A DNA stretch of 64,000 bases, from the NCBI RefSeq assembly GCF_003391115.1, contig NZ_QTJP01000001.1, positions 1,116,001-1,180,000 of the forward strand, given 5' to 3'. Shown here piece by piece: positions 1 through 12,842 of the stretch. Below the pieces are notes generated by a model. The model was not told the origin of the DNA. It ran no database searches and saw only the letters and a list, made by a program, of their open reading frames with translations. The DNA comes from Sphingomonas crusticola. Lineage in GTDB: Bacteria > Pseudomonadota > Alphaproteobacteria > Sphingomonadales > Sphingomonadaceae. The position numbers were made by a program, and so were the translations under genes. How positions within the stretch are numbered: position 1 is the stretch's first letter; each line of letters begins with the position of its first letter.

Positions 1-4593
<4,593 letters not shown>

Positions 4594-4924
4594 CGAATAT
4601 CCTCGGTATCGGATCAGATCTTTTCCGCCTCGCTGCGGACCTGCGGCCTGTGCGCGGAATTGAGTCCACGCAAAAAAGTGCGGATCCGGGCCATCGGAAC
4701 CGCACTGCAGCGTCTGTGGAACACGTCGCCGGCCCCAATTCGTCGCGATCCACCCGCTATGTGGATCGTGTCCCGGGGCGGGACGGTGGCACAGCATGCG
4801 AGTCGCATACCGCACCGTTCAGGACCCCATGTAGGAATTCTGACGGATTCGTAAACCCCTTATGTCGGGAATTACCGGTTCAGACGCGGTGGACGCGCAG
4901 CTTCGGCTCTGGAAAGATGCAGTC
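4594..4924. other. Intergenic region between rpoB and the divergent acetyltransferase
   Basis: This 331-bp gap separates two divergent genes. It must hold, or lie downstream of, the rpoB-rpoC promoter because rplL ends in its own terminator. I see the rpoB Shine-Dalgarno (GAGG) near 4600 on the minus strand and a short imperfect hairpin around the A-run near 4671-4677. I could not find a convincing -35/-10 pair. Open frames running through it have no recognisable homology. Confidence 0.5.
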
Positions 4925-5416
4925 GTGACTATACGCAACGCCTCTCTCGACGATGCAGCGGCGATCGCGGCGATCTACCGGCATCACGTGCTCCACGGCA
5001 CCGGCACGTTCGAGGAGGATCCGCCCTCGACCGCCGAAATGGCTGGTCGCCTGGCGCGCATCATCGAACGCGGCTGGCCGCTGCTCGTCGCCGAGACGGA
5101 CGGCGGCGTGATCGGCTATGCCTATGCCGCCCAATTTCGCGACCGTGCCGCCTATCGCTTCGCGGCAGAGGATTCGATCTACGTCCATCCGGAACATCAA
5201 GGTGCGGGCATCGGCCGCGCCTTGCTCGACGCGCTGATGCGGGCCTCGGCGGAGGCAGGCTTCCAGCGCCTGTTCGCGGTGATCGGCGATTCCGCCAACC
5301 TGGGCTCGATCCGGCTGCACGAACGTGCCGGTTTCACGCCGGCCGGGCAATTCGACAAAGCCGGCTTCAAATTCGGCCGTTATCTCGACGTCGTCTTCAT
5401 GCAGCGCGAGATCTAA
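4925..5416 (+). CDS. GNAT N-acetyltransferase, phosphinothricin acetyltransferase-like
   Basis: This 163-aa protein is a GNAT-fold acetyltransferase that moves acetyl from acetyl-CoA to an amine. It resembles the Pat/Bar (phosphinothricin and methionine sulfoximine acetyltransferase) group: N-terminal IRNASLDDAAAIAAIYRHHV, GTGTFEEDPP, the acetyl-CoA loop HPEHQGAGIGRALL and the C-terminal NLGSIRLHERAGF. I chose the GTG at 4925 because GGAAAG precedes it by 8 bases and the family starts at this point; the ATG at 4862 has no ribosome site and would add unmatched residues. It is the only plus-strand gene between rplL and rpoB, which makes it an insertion into the ribosomal cluster. The true substrate cannot be told from sequence. 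Confidence 0.88.
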   Translation: MTIRNASLDDAAAIAAIYRHHVLHGTGTFEEDPPSTAEMAGRLARIIERGWPLLVAETDGGVIGYAYAAQFRDRAAYRFAAEDSIYVHPEHQGAGIGRALLDALMRASAEAGFQRLFAVIGDSANLGSIRLHERAGFTPAGQFDKAGFKFGRYLDVVFMQREI

Positions 5417-5756
5417 GACAAACGGTCATTGCGCGCGGAGCGAACCGAAGGTCACCGCTGGGCAATGAGCCAATGCCGGCCCTGGACAAACTGGAACAAA
5501 ACGTGTACGCACGATGCGTTCGCTGACAGTGGCGGCTCCTTGGCGGACGTGGCTCTTTCTCAATCCGGCCCGGCACACCAGCGCTTGCGATACGCGTAGA
5601 ATCATCAAGTTCGTTTCTGGTGTTTTTTTAGAAATCCCCTCGTGGGAGCCTTCCTGTCGTGCCGGCGTAAATCCCCATTATCATAAAAAAGGGCGACCCG
5701 TCGCCGGGCCGCCCTTCCTTTTTCGTTGGTCCGGAAAGGACCGCAGAACGTGAAGC
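5417..5756. other. Intergenic region between the acetyltransferase and rplL
   Basis: This 340-bp stretch lies between two convergent genes. Its right end holds the rplL terminator. The left part has no open frame with recognisable content. A loose inverted pair (cattgc near 5429 and gcaatg near 5462) is visible but too weak to name. Confidence 0.5.
5685..5724 (-). terminator. Intrinsic terminator of rplJ-rplL
   Basis: Read on the minus strand, the stem AAGGGCG...CGCCCTT encloses a GC-rich loop and is followed at once by a run of six T. It sits about 30 bp after the rplL stop. The opposite strand also has a T-rich tail, so it may act on both strands and also end the acetyltransferase transcript. 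It implies that rplL transcription does not run on into rpoB by default. Confidence 0.85.
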
Positions 5757-6137
5757 TTACTTGAGTTCGACGGTCGCGCCGGCGTCTTCGAGCTGCTTCT
5801 TGACCTTCTCGGCCTCGTCCTTGCTGACGCCTTCCTTGATCGCCTTCGGAGCGGACTCGACCAGGGTCTTCGCCTCGGTCAGGCCCAGGCCGGTGATGGC
5901 GCGGACTTCCTTGATGACGTTGATCTTCTTGCCACCGTCGCCGGTGAGGATCACGTCGAATTCGGTCTTCTCTTCAGCGGCCGGAGCACCGGCGCCGGCG
6001 CCACCAGCGGCCGGCGCAGCGGCGACGGCAGCGGCGGCGGAAACGCCCCACTTCTCTTCGAGCAACTTCGAAAGGTCGGCCGCCTCGAGGACGGTCAGCG
6101 CGGACAATTCGTCAACAAGCTTCTGCAGGTCTGCCAT
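5757..6137 (-). CDS. rplL: 50S ribosomal protein L7/L12
   Basis: This is the 126-aa stalk protein L7/L12, which binds L10 as dimers and recruits translation GTPases to the ribosome. The N-terminal dimerisation helix ([30 protein letters not shown]), the Ala/Gly/Pro-rich hinge and the C-terminal domain ([36 protein letters not shown]) are all present. The ATG at 6137 is chosen because the family starts MADL; the frame stays open upstream but without homology. It follows rplJ by 47 bp in the same direction, the standard pair, and is followed by a terminator. Confidence 0.98.
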   Translation of the reverse strand: MADLQKLVDELSALTVLEAADLSKLLEEKWGVSAAAAVAAAPAAGGAGAGAPAAEEKTEFDVILTGDGGKKINVIKEVRAITGLGLTEAKTLVESAPKAIKEGVSKDEAEKVKKQLEDAGATVELK

Positions 6138-6184
6138 GATGTATCTCCATGCGGGGCACGCCGGCCCCAAGTGTCAGGTTGAAA

Positions 6185-6700
6185 TTATGCTGCTTCCTTG
6201 GCCGCATAGGCCCCGAAGACGCGTGCGAGCTGACCGCCCGGTGCCTGAAGCACCGACGCCACCTTGGTCGCGGGTGCTGCAAGCAGACCCAGGATCTTGG
6301 CACGCAGCTCATCGAGGCTCGGCAGCGCTGCAAGCGCCTTGACCCCGTTCACGTCCAGCACGGTCTCGCCCATCGCGCCGCCGATGATTTCCAACTTGTC
6401 GTTGGTCTTCGCGAATTCGACGACGATCTTGGCGGCCGCGACCGGATCCACCGAGGTCGACAGCGCCGTGGGACCAACCAGCAAATCGTGGAGGGTCGTG
6501 TACGGCGTGCCTTCGGCGGCAATGCGGGCAAGGCTGTTCTTGGTCACCTTGTAGCTGGCGCCCGCGTCCCGCATTTTCACGCGCAGGGCCGTCGACTGAG
6601 CGACGGTCATGCCGAGGTTGCGCGTGACGACCACAACGGACGTCTCGTTCAACGTGCGATTCAGCGCTGCAACCTGCTCGGACTTCTGAGCACGATCCAT
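6185..6700 (-). CDS. rplJ: 50S ribosomal protein L10
   Basis: This is ribosomal protein L10, 171 aa, the base of the L7/L12 stalk on 23S rRNA. The N terminus MDRAQKSEQVAALN, the VVVTRNLGMTVAQ and KVTKNSLARIA segments and the helical L12-binding tail are typical. Two ATGs lie close together (6706 and 6700); the second is preferred because GGAG stands 7 bases before it, while it abuts the first. In bacteria L10 usually represses its own mRNA through a leader structure. Here the gene has an unusually isolated leader because unrelated genes separate it from rplA. Confidence 0.97.
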   Translation of the reverse strand: MDRAQKSEQVAALNRTLNETSVVVVTRNLGMTVAQSTALRVKMRDAGASYKVTKNSLARIAAEGTPYTTLHDLLVGPTALSTSVDPVAAAKIVVEFAKTNDKLEIIGGAMGETVLDVNGVKALAALPSLDELRAKILGLLAAPATKVASVLQAPGGQLARVFGAYAAKEAA

Positions 6701-7032
6701 TGCCATTCTCCATATCGTTCGGCGATGTTTCGCCGAACGCATTAGCCCCCGACGCGACATGCGCCGGACGCATTCAACTCCGCGCGAAGCGAGGCCTCGC
6801 GCGGTTTAAAAGTCCGAAGGGGAATGGACACCTGACCTACGGACGCGTGCGCCCGTCAGGCAGACCGGAAGCCGCATCACGCGAGCCGCCGGAAATCTCT
6901 TCCCCGTCTCGGCAGGACATTAAGAGAGGCAAAGCCCCCTCACCTGCTGTCTCGGACGGAATCTCCAGCCCATGAGGCGGAGAAGCGCGGCCCATAACGT
7001 GGCCGCGCCTGATTGTCGAGTCGCCCTACCGA
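6701..7032 (-). promoter_or_regulatory. rplJ leader region with two strong hairpins
   Basis: This 332-bp gap upstream of rplJ must contain the rplJL promoter, since rplA ends in a terminator far upstream and unrelated genes intervene. Two perfect 8-bp hairpins are visible: GTTCGGCG/CGCCGAAC at 6717-6738, immediately before the ribosome site, and CCGCGCGA/TCGCGCGG at 6780-6804. Such structures fit the known L10 or L10-L12 autoregulatory leaders, but I cannot show the kink-turn motif by eye. No clear -35/-10 was found. Confidence 0.5.
6985..7008 (-). terminator. Hairpin after the M10 protease gene, possible terminator
   Basis: An 8-bp perfect stem (GCGCGGCC/GGCCGCGC) with an 8-base loop lies 25 bp after the protease stop codon. 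There is no T-run after it on the minus strand, so it may only be an mRNA-end structure. Confidence 0.4.
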
Positions 7033-9273
7033 TCAGAGCGGGAAGTGATGCGCCACGATCGTCCAGTCGGTCGGCGCCCACGAATTGGCAACGCTCTGCG
7101 TAAAGCCGTTGCTGTTTGACTCCCACGTCGAAATTCCGCCGCTATCGTTCCGCCACAGGATGTCGGCCTTACCGTCATGGTTGAAGTCTGCGACCTCCGC
7201 GATGTGCCAGTAATTTCCGACCGAGGAGTCAGAATAGCTGTTCTGGCTGAAGCCATTGCCGTTCGAATTCCAGGTTGAGATCGACCCGTTGTCATTACGC
7301 CAGAGAATGTCGGCCTTCCCGTCCCCGTTGAAGTCGGCAAGGGCGGCGATATGCCAGCTGGTGCCAACCGAGCTGTCGGAATAGCTGTTTTCGGCAAAGC
7401 CGTTACCTGTACTCAACCAAGTGGAGATCGAGCCATTGTCGTTGCGCCACATGATGTCGGCGCGGCCATCGCCGTTGAAATCGGCGAGACCCTCAACCTT
7501 CCAGCTCGTACCTACGCTGGCGTGGAAATAGCTGTTCTGAGCAAAGCCGTTGCCGTTGGACGACCAGCTCGAAATACTGCCGTCGTCATAACGCCACAGC
7601 AGATCCGCTTTGCCGTCCCCATTGATATCGCCGACCGCGGCGACCTTCCAGCCATTGCCGACCGAAGCATCGACATAGCCCCCGACGAAGCTGCCATTGC
7701 CGGTAGCGTTCCAGATCGCGATCGTGCCGTTGGTATTGCGCCACAGAAAGTCGGCCGAGCCATTGCCGTCAAAATCGCCGGTTTCGATGATGTTCCAGCT
7801 TGGATCGGCACTGCCGTTATACACCGATTGCTGGATCTGGTCGCCATGCGTCGTTCCACCGAATTGCCATGTGCTGACAGCGCCGCTGACATGGTGCCAG
7901 ACGATGTCGCTGCGGCCGTCTCCGTTGAAATCGTTCGCGCTGCCGGCGGACTGCACCGCGCCGGGCGTTTGGGCAACGAAGGCCGCCAGCGAATAGCTGC
8001 CATTGTCGCCGGTCGCGCCCACTGCGCGCGTCACGATCGTTTCGATGTTCGAGATCGTGTCCGTGATGCCGTTGCCGGAAATCCAATAACCGCCGGACAC
8101 GAGCGCCGAATGATAATCGGAGATCAACCCCGGCAGCATCAGCGTATCGTTGCCAAGACCGCCGTCGATCAGATTGACGCCGCTGCCGCCATCCAGCCGA
8201 TCGTCACCGGCACCCCCACGCAGCGTGTCGTTGCCGGCTTCGCCATAGAGAAGGTCGTTGCCGGATCCGCCGTCAAGGATGTTGGCGACATTATTGCCGA
8301 TGATCGTGTCGACACCGCTGCCGCCGATCGCGTTCTCAATGGTGACATTGTAGGCGATCGAGACATTGTGCGCATAGCCGCCGACATCCGAGAAATTGCC
8401 CGCGCGCAGGTCGATCCGCTGGGTGTCCGAATAGCCAGAAAAATCGAGCGTATCGTTGCCGCCGGCGTCCCACACCGCAAAGAGAGGAACGCTGTTGGCA
8501 TTGGTCAGGCTGTAATATTCGCGGCCCGCGGTCGAATGGAAGCCGTAGACGGTGTCGCCGGTCCGCGTCGTCATGTTCGCGCCGTACAGATATTGAATGG
8601 CGGAAATATCGTCGAGCAAGGGAGCGCCCGAAAAGGCACCGAGGAAGGCGCCGGTGTTAGTCGACGGGAAATAGCTCATCACCGTATATTGGCGGCTATC
8701 CTCATAATATTCCGCGTCATCCGCGTAGGTCGGATCCTGATCGTCGGTCGCATCATAATTGCCCGGATGCGTCAGACCGATCGCGTGCCCGATCTCGTGC
8801 ACGAACACCTGGCCGCCATAATCGCCGATCACCGGGTCGGTATTGTAATCCTCCGAACTGTTGATCCAGACATCGCCGTCGACGGAGCCCGCCGCGCGGG
8901 ACCCGGGCAGATAGGTAAAGCCGGCGCCCGGGCCGTCGTCGAAATTCCCGAACAGGATCGTGGCATTGTCCGAATAGCCCGCGCCGTCATTGACACGCGT
9001 AAAATGGACGTTGGCCACGTCGGCCCACGCCTGCAATGCCTTCTCGGCACCGGCGATCTCGCGGGCGTTGAACTGGCTGAAGCCTTTACTATCGTCATCC
9101 GGTACCGTGCCGCTGATGCGGAAGGCATAGGTGATCGTGGCGGAGCCTTGCCAGGGATAAGCGGCGATATGATCCGCGGCCGCCGCAGGGGATAAGGAGG
9201 TCTTGCCGTTGGACTGCAGGCCGCCCCGGACCAGCGAATCCGGCGCGAAGCTCAATGAGTCGGTGTTGGACAT
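7033..9273 (-). CDS. Serralysin-like M10 metalloprotease with RTX and FG-GAP repeats
   Basis: This 746-aa protein is a secreted zinc protease of the serralysin (M10B) group. The zinc site HEIGHAIGLTHPG is at residues 159-171 and the Met-turn TVMSYF at 197-202. Calcium-binding RTX nonapeptides (GGSGNDLLYG, GGAGDDRLDG, GGLGNDTL) follow at about 333-378. From about 465 to the end come six FG-GAP/VCBS-type repeats (DFNGDGKADILWRN and variants). There is no N-terminal signal peptide, which fits type I secretion, but no ABC exporter lies in this window. ATG at 9273 is preceded by AGGA at 6 bases; the frame is open to 9324. The gene sits inside the ribosomal protein cluster between rplA and rplJ, an unexpected place for an exoprotease. 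Confidence 0.93.
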   Translation of the reverse strand: MSNTDSLSFAPDSLVRGGLQSNGKTSLSPAAAADHIAAYPWQGSATITYAFRISGTVPDDDSKGFSQFNAREIAGAEKALQAWADVANVHFTRVNDGAGYSDNATILFGNFDDGPGAGFTYLPGSRAAGSVDGDVWINSSEDYNTDPVIGDYGGQVFVHEIGHAIGLTHPGNYDATDDQDPTYADDAEYYEDSRQYTVMSYFPSTNTGAFLGAFSGAPLLDDISAIQYLYGANMTTRTGDTVYGFHSTAGREYYSLTNANSVPLFAVWDAGGNDTLDFSGYSDTQRIDLRAGNFSDVGGYAHNVSIAYNVTIENAIGGSGVDTIIGNNVANILDGGSGNDLLYGEAGNDTLRGGAGDDRLDGGSGVNLIDGGLGNDTLMLPGLISDYHSALVSGGYWISGNGITDTISNIETIVTRAVGATGDNGSYSLAAFVAQTPGAVQSAGSANDFNGDGRSDIVWHHVSGAVSTWQFGGTTHGDQIQQSVYNGSADPSWNIIETGDFDGNGSADFLWRNTNGTIAIWNATGNGSFVGGYVDASVGNGWKVAAVGDINGDGKADLLWRYDDGSISSWSSNGNGFAQNSYFHASVGTSWKVEGLADFNGDGRADIMWRNDNGSISTWLSTGNGFAENSYSDSSVGTSWHIAALADFNGDGKADILWRNDNGSISTWNSNGNGFSQNSYSDSSVGNYWHIAEVADFNHDGKADILWRNDSGGISTWESNSNGFTQSVANSWAPTDWTIVAHHFPL
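7070..7960 (-). repeat. Six tandem FG-GAP repeats of about 147 bp
   Basis: Within the protease gene a unit of about 147 bp (49 codons) recurs six times, each encoding a calcium-binding DxNxDGxxD loop followed by LWRN-like residues. The units are close in DNA sequence, especially those between 7140 and 7460, so copy number may vary between strains by recombination. Confidence 0.85.
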
Positions 9274-9476
9274 CCCATTTCCTACAGAAGCTGAAGCCAC
9301 ATCCAGGCAAGATCGGCCAAGCATAATCGGCTTTGAAGAAAGTTCAACTTCGTGAATATGTTAGCACCGAACCGGCGCGAGCATGCCGTTGCATTGACGG
9401 GCAAGTGAAAGAGCGCCGACACTGACCGCATGAAACAGGCTCTGTCGATCCTTGCCGAGGCTGACGAGAGGAACAG

Positions 9477-10337
9477 ATGATGGCGCGGACGAGATATTGG
9501 CCTGGTCTTCCGGCGCTGGCACTGGCGCTGGCGTCTGCGGCAAGGTCGCAAGACGCAGCCCCCGCCTGGCCGGACGTTGCTCCGCAACGCGTCCGCGAAA
9601 CGCCGGACTGGTCCGATTATCACACCTATCCGCCGGCGGCGCGCCGCAGGAACCAGGAAGGCCGCGTGGTCGCTGCTTTGCGCGTCGACCCGGCGGGCAT
9701 CCCCGCGGAATGCCGGATCGAAACCAGCAGCGGCCATCCGGAACTGGATGCCGGAACGTGCGAGCTTATGATGAGCATGCGGTTCGATCCTGCCCAAGGG
9801 GCCGACGGCAAGCCAATCTTCAGCACTTTCCGGCGCGGCATGCGCTGGATCCTCGGCGATCCACGTCCCTTTGCCTCGAGTGCGCTCGAAGCGCGGCTGC
9901 AACTCGAGCGCGGCGAATTGCGGCAGTGCGAGATCAGCCAAGCAAGCGGAGCTTATGTCGCTTTGTGGTCGATGACCGCCTGCTCCTTCTTCAGGGACAC
10001 TGCCCATTATCTCGGCGCCCACGCGACCACAGCACAGGCGGCCACCATTGCGGTACGGCTCGACGCAGGAGACCAGGATCCGTTGCTCAATGCGCCGTGG
10101 CCAAGCGGCCAATTGATCGCCCAGCAACGCGTGACGTTCACGGTGAACAAGGAGGGCGACCCCAGCGATTGCCAGACCGTCGAGGATCGCGGCTTTGGGC
10201 CGAAGGGGCTCAATACCTTGGCATCCTGCGGCCGGCTGCTTTCGGACCTGTGGCTGAAAAAGGCGACCGGTCGCCAGGGCACGTTCGAGACGCGGGTATA
10301 TCTTTCGCCCGCCAGCGACCTCCCGCCGGCGCGATAG
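9477..10337 (+). CDS. Periplasmic protein with two TonB C-terminal-like domains
   Basis: This 286-aa protein has an N-terminal signal peptide (about residues 1-25, ending near ARSQDA). A TonB-C-like fold follows at about 50-125 ([20 protein letters not shown], then [20 protein letters not shown]). A second, weaker copy appears near 220-280 ([20 protein letters not shown]). It lacks the Pro-rich spacer of true TonB proteins, so it is probably not an ExbBD-linked energy transducer but a periplasmic partner protein. AGAGGA precedes the two adjacent ATGs at 9477 and 9480; either could be used. It is divergent from the M10 protease with about 200 bp between starts. Its function is unknown. Confidence 0.8.
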   Translation: MMARTRYWPGLPALALALASAARSQDAAPAWPDVAPQRVRETPDWSDYHTYPPAARRRNQEGRVVAALRVDPAGIPAECRIETSSGHPELDAGTCELMMSMRFDPAQGADGKPIFSTFRRGMRWILGDPRPFASSALEARLQLERGELRQCEISQASGAYVALWSMTACSFFRDTAHYLGAHATTAQAATIAVRLDAGDQDPLLNAPWPSGQLIAQQRVTFTVNKEGDPSDCQTVEDRGFGPKGLNTLASCGRLLSDLWLKKATGRQGTFETRVYLSPASDLPPAR

Positions 10338-10346
10338 ACGACAAAC

Positions 10347-10375
10347 AAAAAAAGGGCCGGGATCGCTCCCGGCCC
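10347..10375 (-). terminator. Intrinsic terminator of rplK-rplA
   Basis: On the minus strand a 9-bp perfect stem GGGCCGGGA/TCCCGGCCC with a 4-base loop is followed by seven T. It lies 27 bp after the rplA stop codon, between rplA and the convergent TonB-C-like gene. It separates rplKA transcription from rplJL. Confidence 0.9.
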
Positions 10376-10401
10376 TCCTCTTTACGCTATTGTCGGAGCG
10401 A

Positions 10402-11094
10402 TTACGCCGCCGAGATCTCGGCCGTATCGACCTTGATCCCCGGGCCCATCGAAGAGCTGACGGCGACCTTCTTCAGATACTTCCCCTTGGCGCCGGTCGG
10501 TTTGGCCTTGAGCACAGCGTCGACCAGCGCGTCGAAATTCGCGCGCAGATCCTCGGCCGGGAAGCTCGCCTTGCCGATGCCGCTGTGGATGATGCCCGCC
10601 TTCTCGACGCGATACTCGACCTGGCCACCCTTGGCGGCCTTGACCGCACCGGCGACGTCCATCGTGACCGTACCGAGCTTCGGGTTCGGCATCAGACCCT
10701 TCGGGCCCAGCACCTTGCCGAGACGGCCGACCAGACCCATCATGTCGGGGGTCGCGATGCAGCGATCGAAATCGATCGTGCCGCCCTGGACGATTTCGAG
10801 CAGGTCCTCGGCACCGACGACGTCGGCACCCGCTTCCCGTGCTTCATCGGCCTTGGCGCCCTTGGCGAACACGCCGACGCGCACCGTCTTGCCGGTGCCC
10901 TTGGGCAGGGTCACCACACCACGGACCATCTGGTCGGCGTGACGCGGATCAACGCCCAAATTGAGCGCGACCTCGATCGTCTCGTCGAACTTGGCGGTGG
11001 CGTTGGTCTTGGCGAGGCCGATCGCCTCATCGACGCCATGGAGCTTCACGGTGTCGACCGAGAGCGCCTTCTGCTTCTTGCTCAGCTTTGCCAT
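10402..11094 (-). CDS. rplA: 50S ribosomal protein L1
   Basis: This is ribosomal protein L1, 230 aa, which binds 23S rRNA at the L1 stalk and in many bacteria represses the rplKA mRNA. The starts [11 protein letters not shown] and [11 protein letters not shown] and the conserved [16 protein letters not shown] region are visible. The ATG at 11094 lies only 4 bp after the rplK stop, so the two are translationally coupled. A strong terminator follows the gene. In most proteobacteria rplJ would come next; here two unrelated genes do. Confidence 0.98.
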   Translation of the reverse strand: MAKLSKKQKALSVDTVKLHGVDEAIGLAKTNATAKFDETIEVALNLGVDPRHADQMVRGVVTLPKGTGKTVRVGVFAKGAKADEAREAGADVVGAEDLLEIVQGGTIDFDRCIATPDMMGLVGRLGKVLGPKGLMPNPKLGTVTMDVAGAVKAAKGGQVEYRVEKAGIIHSGIGKASFPAEDLRANFDALVDAVLKAKPTGAKGKYLKKVAVSSSMGPGIKVDTAEISAA

Positions 11095-11098
11095 CGGA

Positions 11099-11530
11099 TC
11101 AGCCCTCCACAACCTGCAGGCCCATCGCGCGAGCGGAGCCTTCGATGATCTTGGTCGCCGACTCGAGATTATTGGCGTTGAGATCCTTCATCTTCGTCGT
11201 CGCGATCTCGGACAGCTGCGAACGCTTGATCGTGCCCGCCGAGATCTTGCCCGGCTCCTTCGAACCCGACTTCAGACCGGCAGCCTTCTTGATCAAATAA
11301 GAAGCCGGCGGCGTCTTGGTCTCGAACGAGAAGCTGCGATCGGCATAGACGGTGATGACGGTCGGCAGCGGCGTGCCCGCCTCTTCCGATCCGGTCTGCG
11401 CGTTGAATGCCTTGCAGAATTCCATGATGTTGACGCCGCGCTGACCGAGCGCGGGACCGATCGGCGGCGACGGATTGGCTTTGCCGGCCGGCACCTGCAA
11501 CTTGATATAACCCGTAATCTTCTTCGCCAT
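11099..11530 (-). CDS. rplK: 50S ribosomal protein L11
   Basis: This is ribosomal protein L11, 143 aa, part of the GTPase-associated centre and target of thiopeptides. The start [20 protein letters not shown], the [17 protein letters not shown] motif and the C-terminal RNA-binding domain ([20 protein letters not shown]) are typical. A strong AGGAGG ribosome site stands before the ATG at 11530. It is followed 4 bp later by rplA and preceded by nusG with an 80-bp gap. Confidence 0.98.
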   Translation of the reverse strand: MAKKITGYIKLQVPAGKANPSPPIGPALGQRGVNIMEFCKAFNAQTGSEEAGTPLPTVITVYADRSFSFETKTPPASYLIKKAAGLKSGSKEPGKISAGTIKRSQLSEIATTKMKDLNANNLESATKIIEGSARAMGLQVVEG

Positions 11531-11610
11531 GATTACCTCCTATGGCTTAGCGGTGCTGACGGCGGACCAAAGCCTGCCTCCCGCGGATTTTCCCGGCTGA
11601 TGCCGGAAAC

Positions 11611-12150
11611 TTATTTAACCCGTTCGACCTGCTCGAACTCGAGCTCGACCGGCGTCGCGCGCCCAAAGATCGAGACCGAGACCTTGACGCGGCCACGATC
11701 GAAATCGAGCTCCTCGACCAGGCCGTTGAAGCTTGCGAACGGGCCTTCGAGCACCTTCACCGAATCGCCGATGTCGTAATCGACCTTCAGCTTCGCCTTG
11801 GGCTGCGCGACCGCGGCCTCTTCCTTGGTATTCAGGATGCGCGCGGCTTCGGCATCGGTAATCGGCTGCGGACGGCCGCTCGAACCGAGGAAGCCGGTCA
11901 CCTTCGGCGTGTTCTTGACCAGGTGATAAACGTCGTCGTTCATCGCCGCCTTGAGCAGCACATAGCCGGGGAAGAATTTGCGATCGCTCGTGACCTTCTT
12001 GCCGCGGCGAACCTCGGTGACCTTCTCGGTCGGCACTTCGACCGATTCGACCAGCTGATCGAGGCCCAGGCGGCCGGCATCGGCGAGGATTTGATCCTTC
12101 ACCTTGTTCTCGAAGCCCGAATAAGCGTGGATGATGTACCAGCGCGACAT
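11611..12150 (-). CDS. nusG: Transcription termination/antitermination protein NusG
   Basis: NusG, 179 aa, binds the RNA polymerase clamp through its N-terminal domain and Rho or ribosomal S10 through its C-terminal KOW domain. The N terminus MSRWYIIHAYSGFENKVKDQI, the FFPGYVLLKA segment and the KOW motif (DSVKVLEGPFASFNGLVEEL) are present. AGGA stands 5 bases before the ATG at 12150. It lies 18 bp after secE in the usual secE-nusG-rplK order. Confidence 0.98.
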   Translation of the reverse strand: MSRWYIIHAYSGFENKVKDQILADAGRLGLDQLVESVEVPTEKVTEVRRGKKVTSDRKFFPGYVLLKAAMNDDVYHLVKNTPKVTGFLGSSGRPQPITDAEAARILNTKEEAAVAQPKAKLKVDYDIGDSVKVLEGPFASFNGLVEELDFDRGRVKVSVSIFGRATPVELEFEQVERVK

Positions 12151-12168
12151 TCTAATCCTGATCCTGAC

Positions 12169-12396
12169 TTAGGAGGCGAGCGACAGAAGCTCGCGAACGA
12201 TCCGGCTGAACGCCCAATCGACCGCGAAGAAGAAGATGCCGAGCGTCAGCGTCATGATAACCACCATCACGGCGGTCATGATCGTTTCGCGCCTGGTCGG
12301 CCAGACGACCTTGCCGGTCTCCGCCTTAACCTGGTTGACGAAGGTGGGGATGTTGCGGAGCCATGCCCCTACGCCACCCTTGCTTGCCTCTGCCAC
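12169..12396 (-). CDS. secE: Preprotein translocase subunit SecE
   Basis: SecE stabilises SecY in the inner-membrane SecYEG channel. The protein is short (75 aa from a GTG start at 12396), with the family motif VNQVKAETGKVVWPTRRET followed by a single membrane helix (MTAVMVVIMTLTLGIFFFAV). The frame is open upstream to 12459, but those residues overlap no known SecE N terminus, whereas the GTG has an AGGA site 5 bases before it. It lies between tRNA-Trp and nusG, the classical position. Confidence 0.93.
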   Translation of the reverse strand: MAEASKGGVGAWLRNIPTFVNQVKAETGKVVWPTRRETIMTAVMVVIMTLTLGIFFFAVDWAFSRIVRELLSLAS

Positions 12397-12524
12397 GGTC
12401 TTCCTTTGCCACAAACAAAACCAAGCCCATGCGGCGGCACTCCCCTTAAGGGAGGCCACCTTGGGCCAAACTCTTTCCCGAACCTTCGCCCCAGACCCTG
12501 CGGCCTGCGCCCGTCATCTTGCGA

Positions 12525-12600
12525 TGGCAGGAGTGGAGGGACTCGAACCCACGGCCCTCGGTTTTGGAGACCGATGCTCTACCAACTGAGCTACACTCCT
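12525..12600 (-). tRNA. tRNA-Trp (CCA anticodon)
   Basis: The minus strand folds as a cloverleaf: acceptor AGGAGTG/CACTCCT, D-arm with AGCTCAGTTGGTAGAGC, anticodon loop CTCCAAA (anticodon CCA) and T-arm GTGGGTTCGAGTCCC. The 3' CCA is encoded. It stands just upstream of secE, a conserved neighbour. Confidence 0.97.
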
Positions 12601-12842
12601 CCGGCCCGGGAGCGGGAGGCGACATAGCGGTGGGGTCCGCGATGCGCAAGAGCGGCGACGATTCGATAGGCGGTTTAAAGCTTAGCGGCTCAACCGTGCC
12701 ATAGTCGCGACGAACCGACTTATCCACAAGGGAACAAAGCGGGCGGACGTGGAGTCGGCCCGTTTCATCGCAGCCGCCTTTAACCCAGCTGATCCTGCCC
12801 TCTATCCAACAATGGATAGCGAGATCGGGGGATCATCCGAAT

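Noticed and set aside
4862-4924. Longer N terminus of the acetyltransferase starting at ATG 4862
   Set aside because: No ribosome site, and the added residues do not match the family; the GTG at 4925 has a good site.
7351-9195. A long plus-strand frame opposite the M10 protease gene
   Set aside because: It reflects the repeats of the protease on the other strand and has no ribosome site or recognisable domain.
12601-12842. A small RNA or short gene between tRNA-Trp and the CHAP gene
   Set aside because: Nothing beyond AT-rich promoter-like sequence and no conserved structure could be seen.
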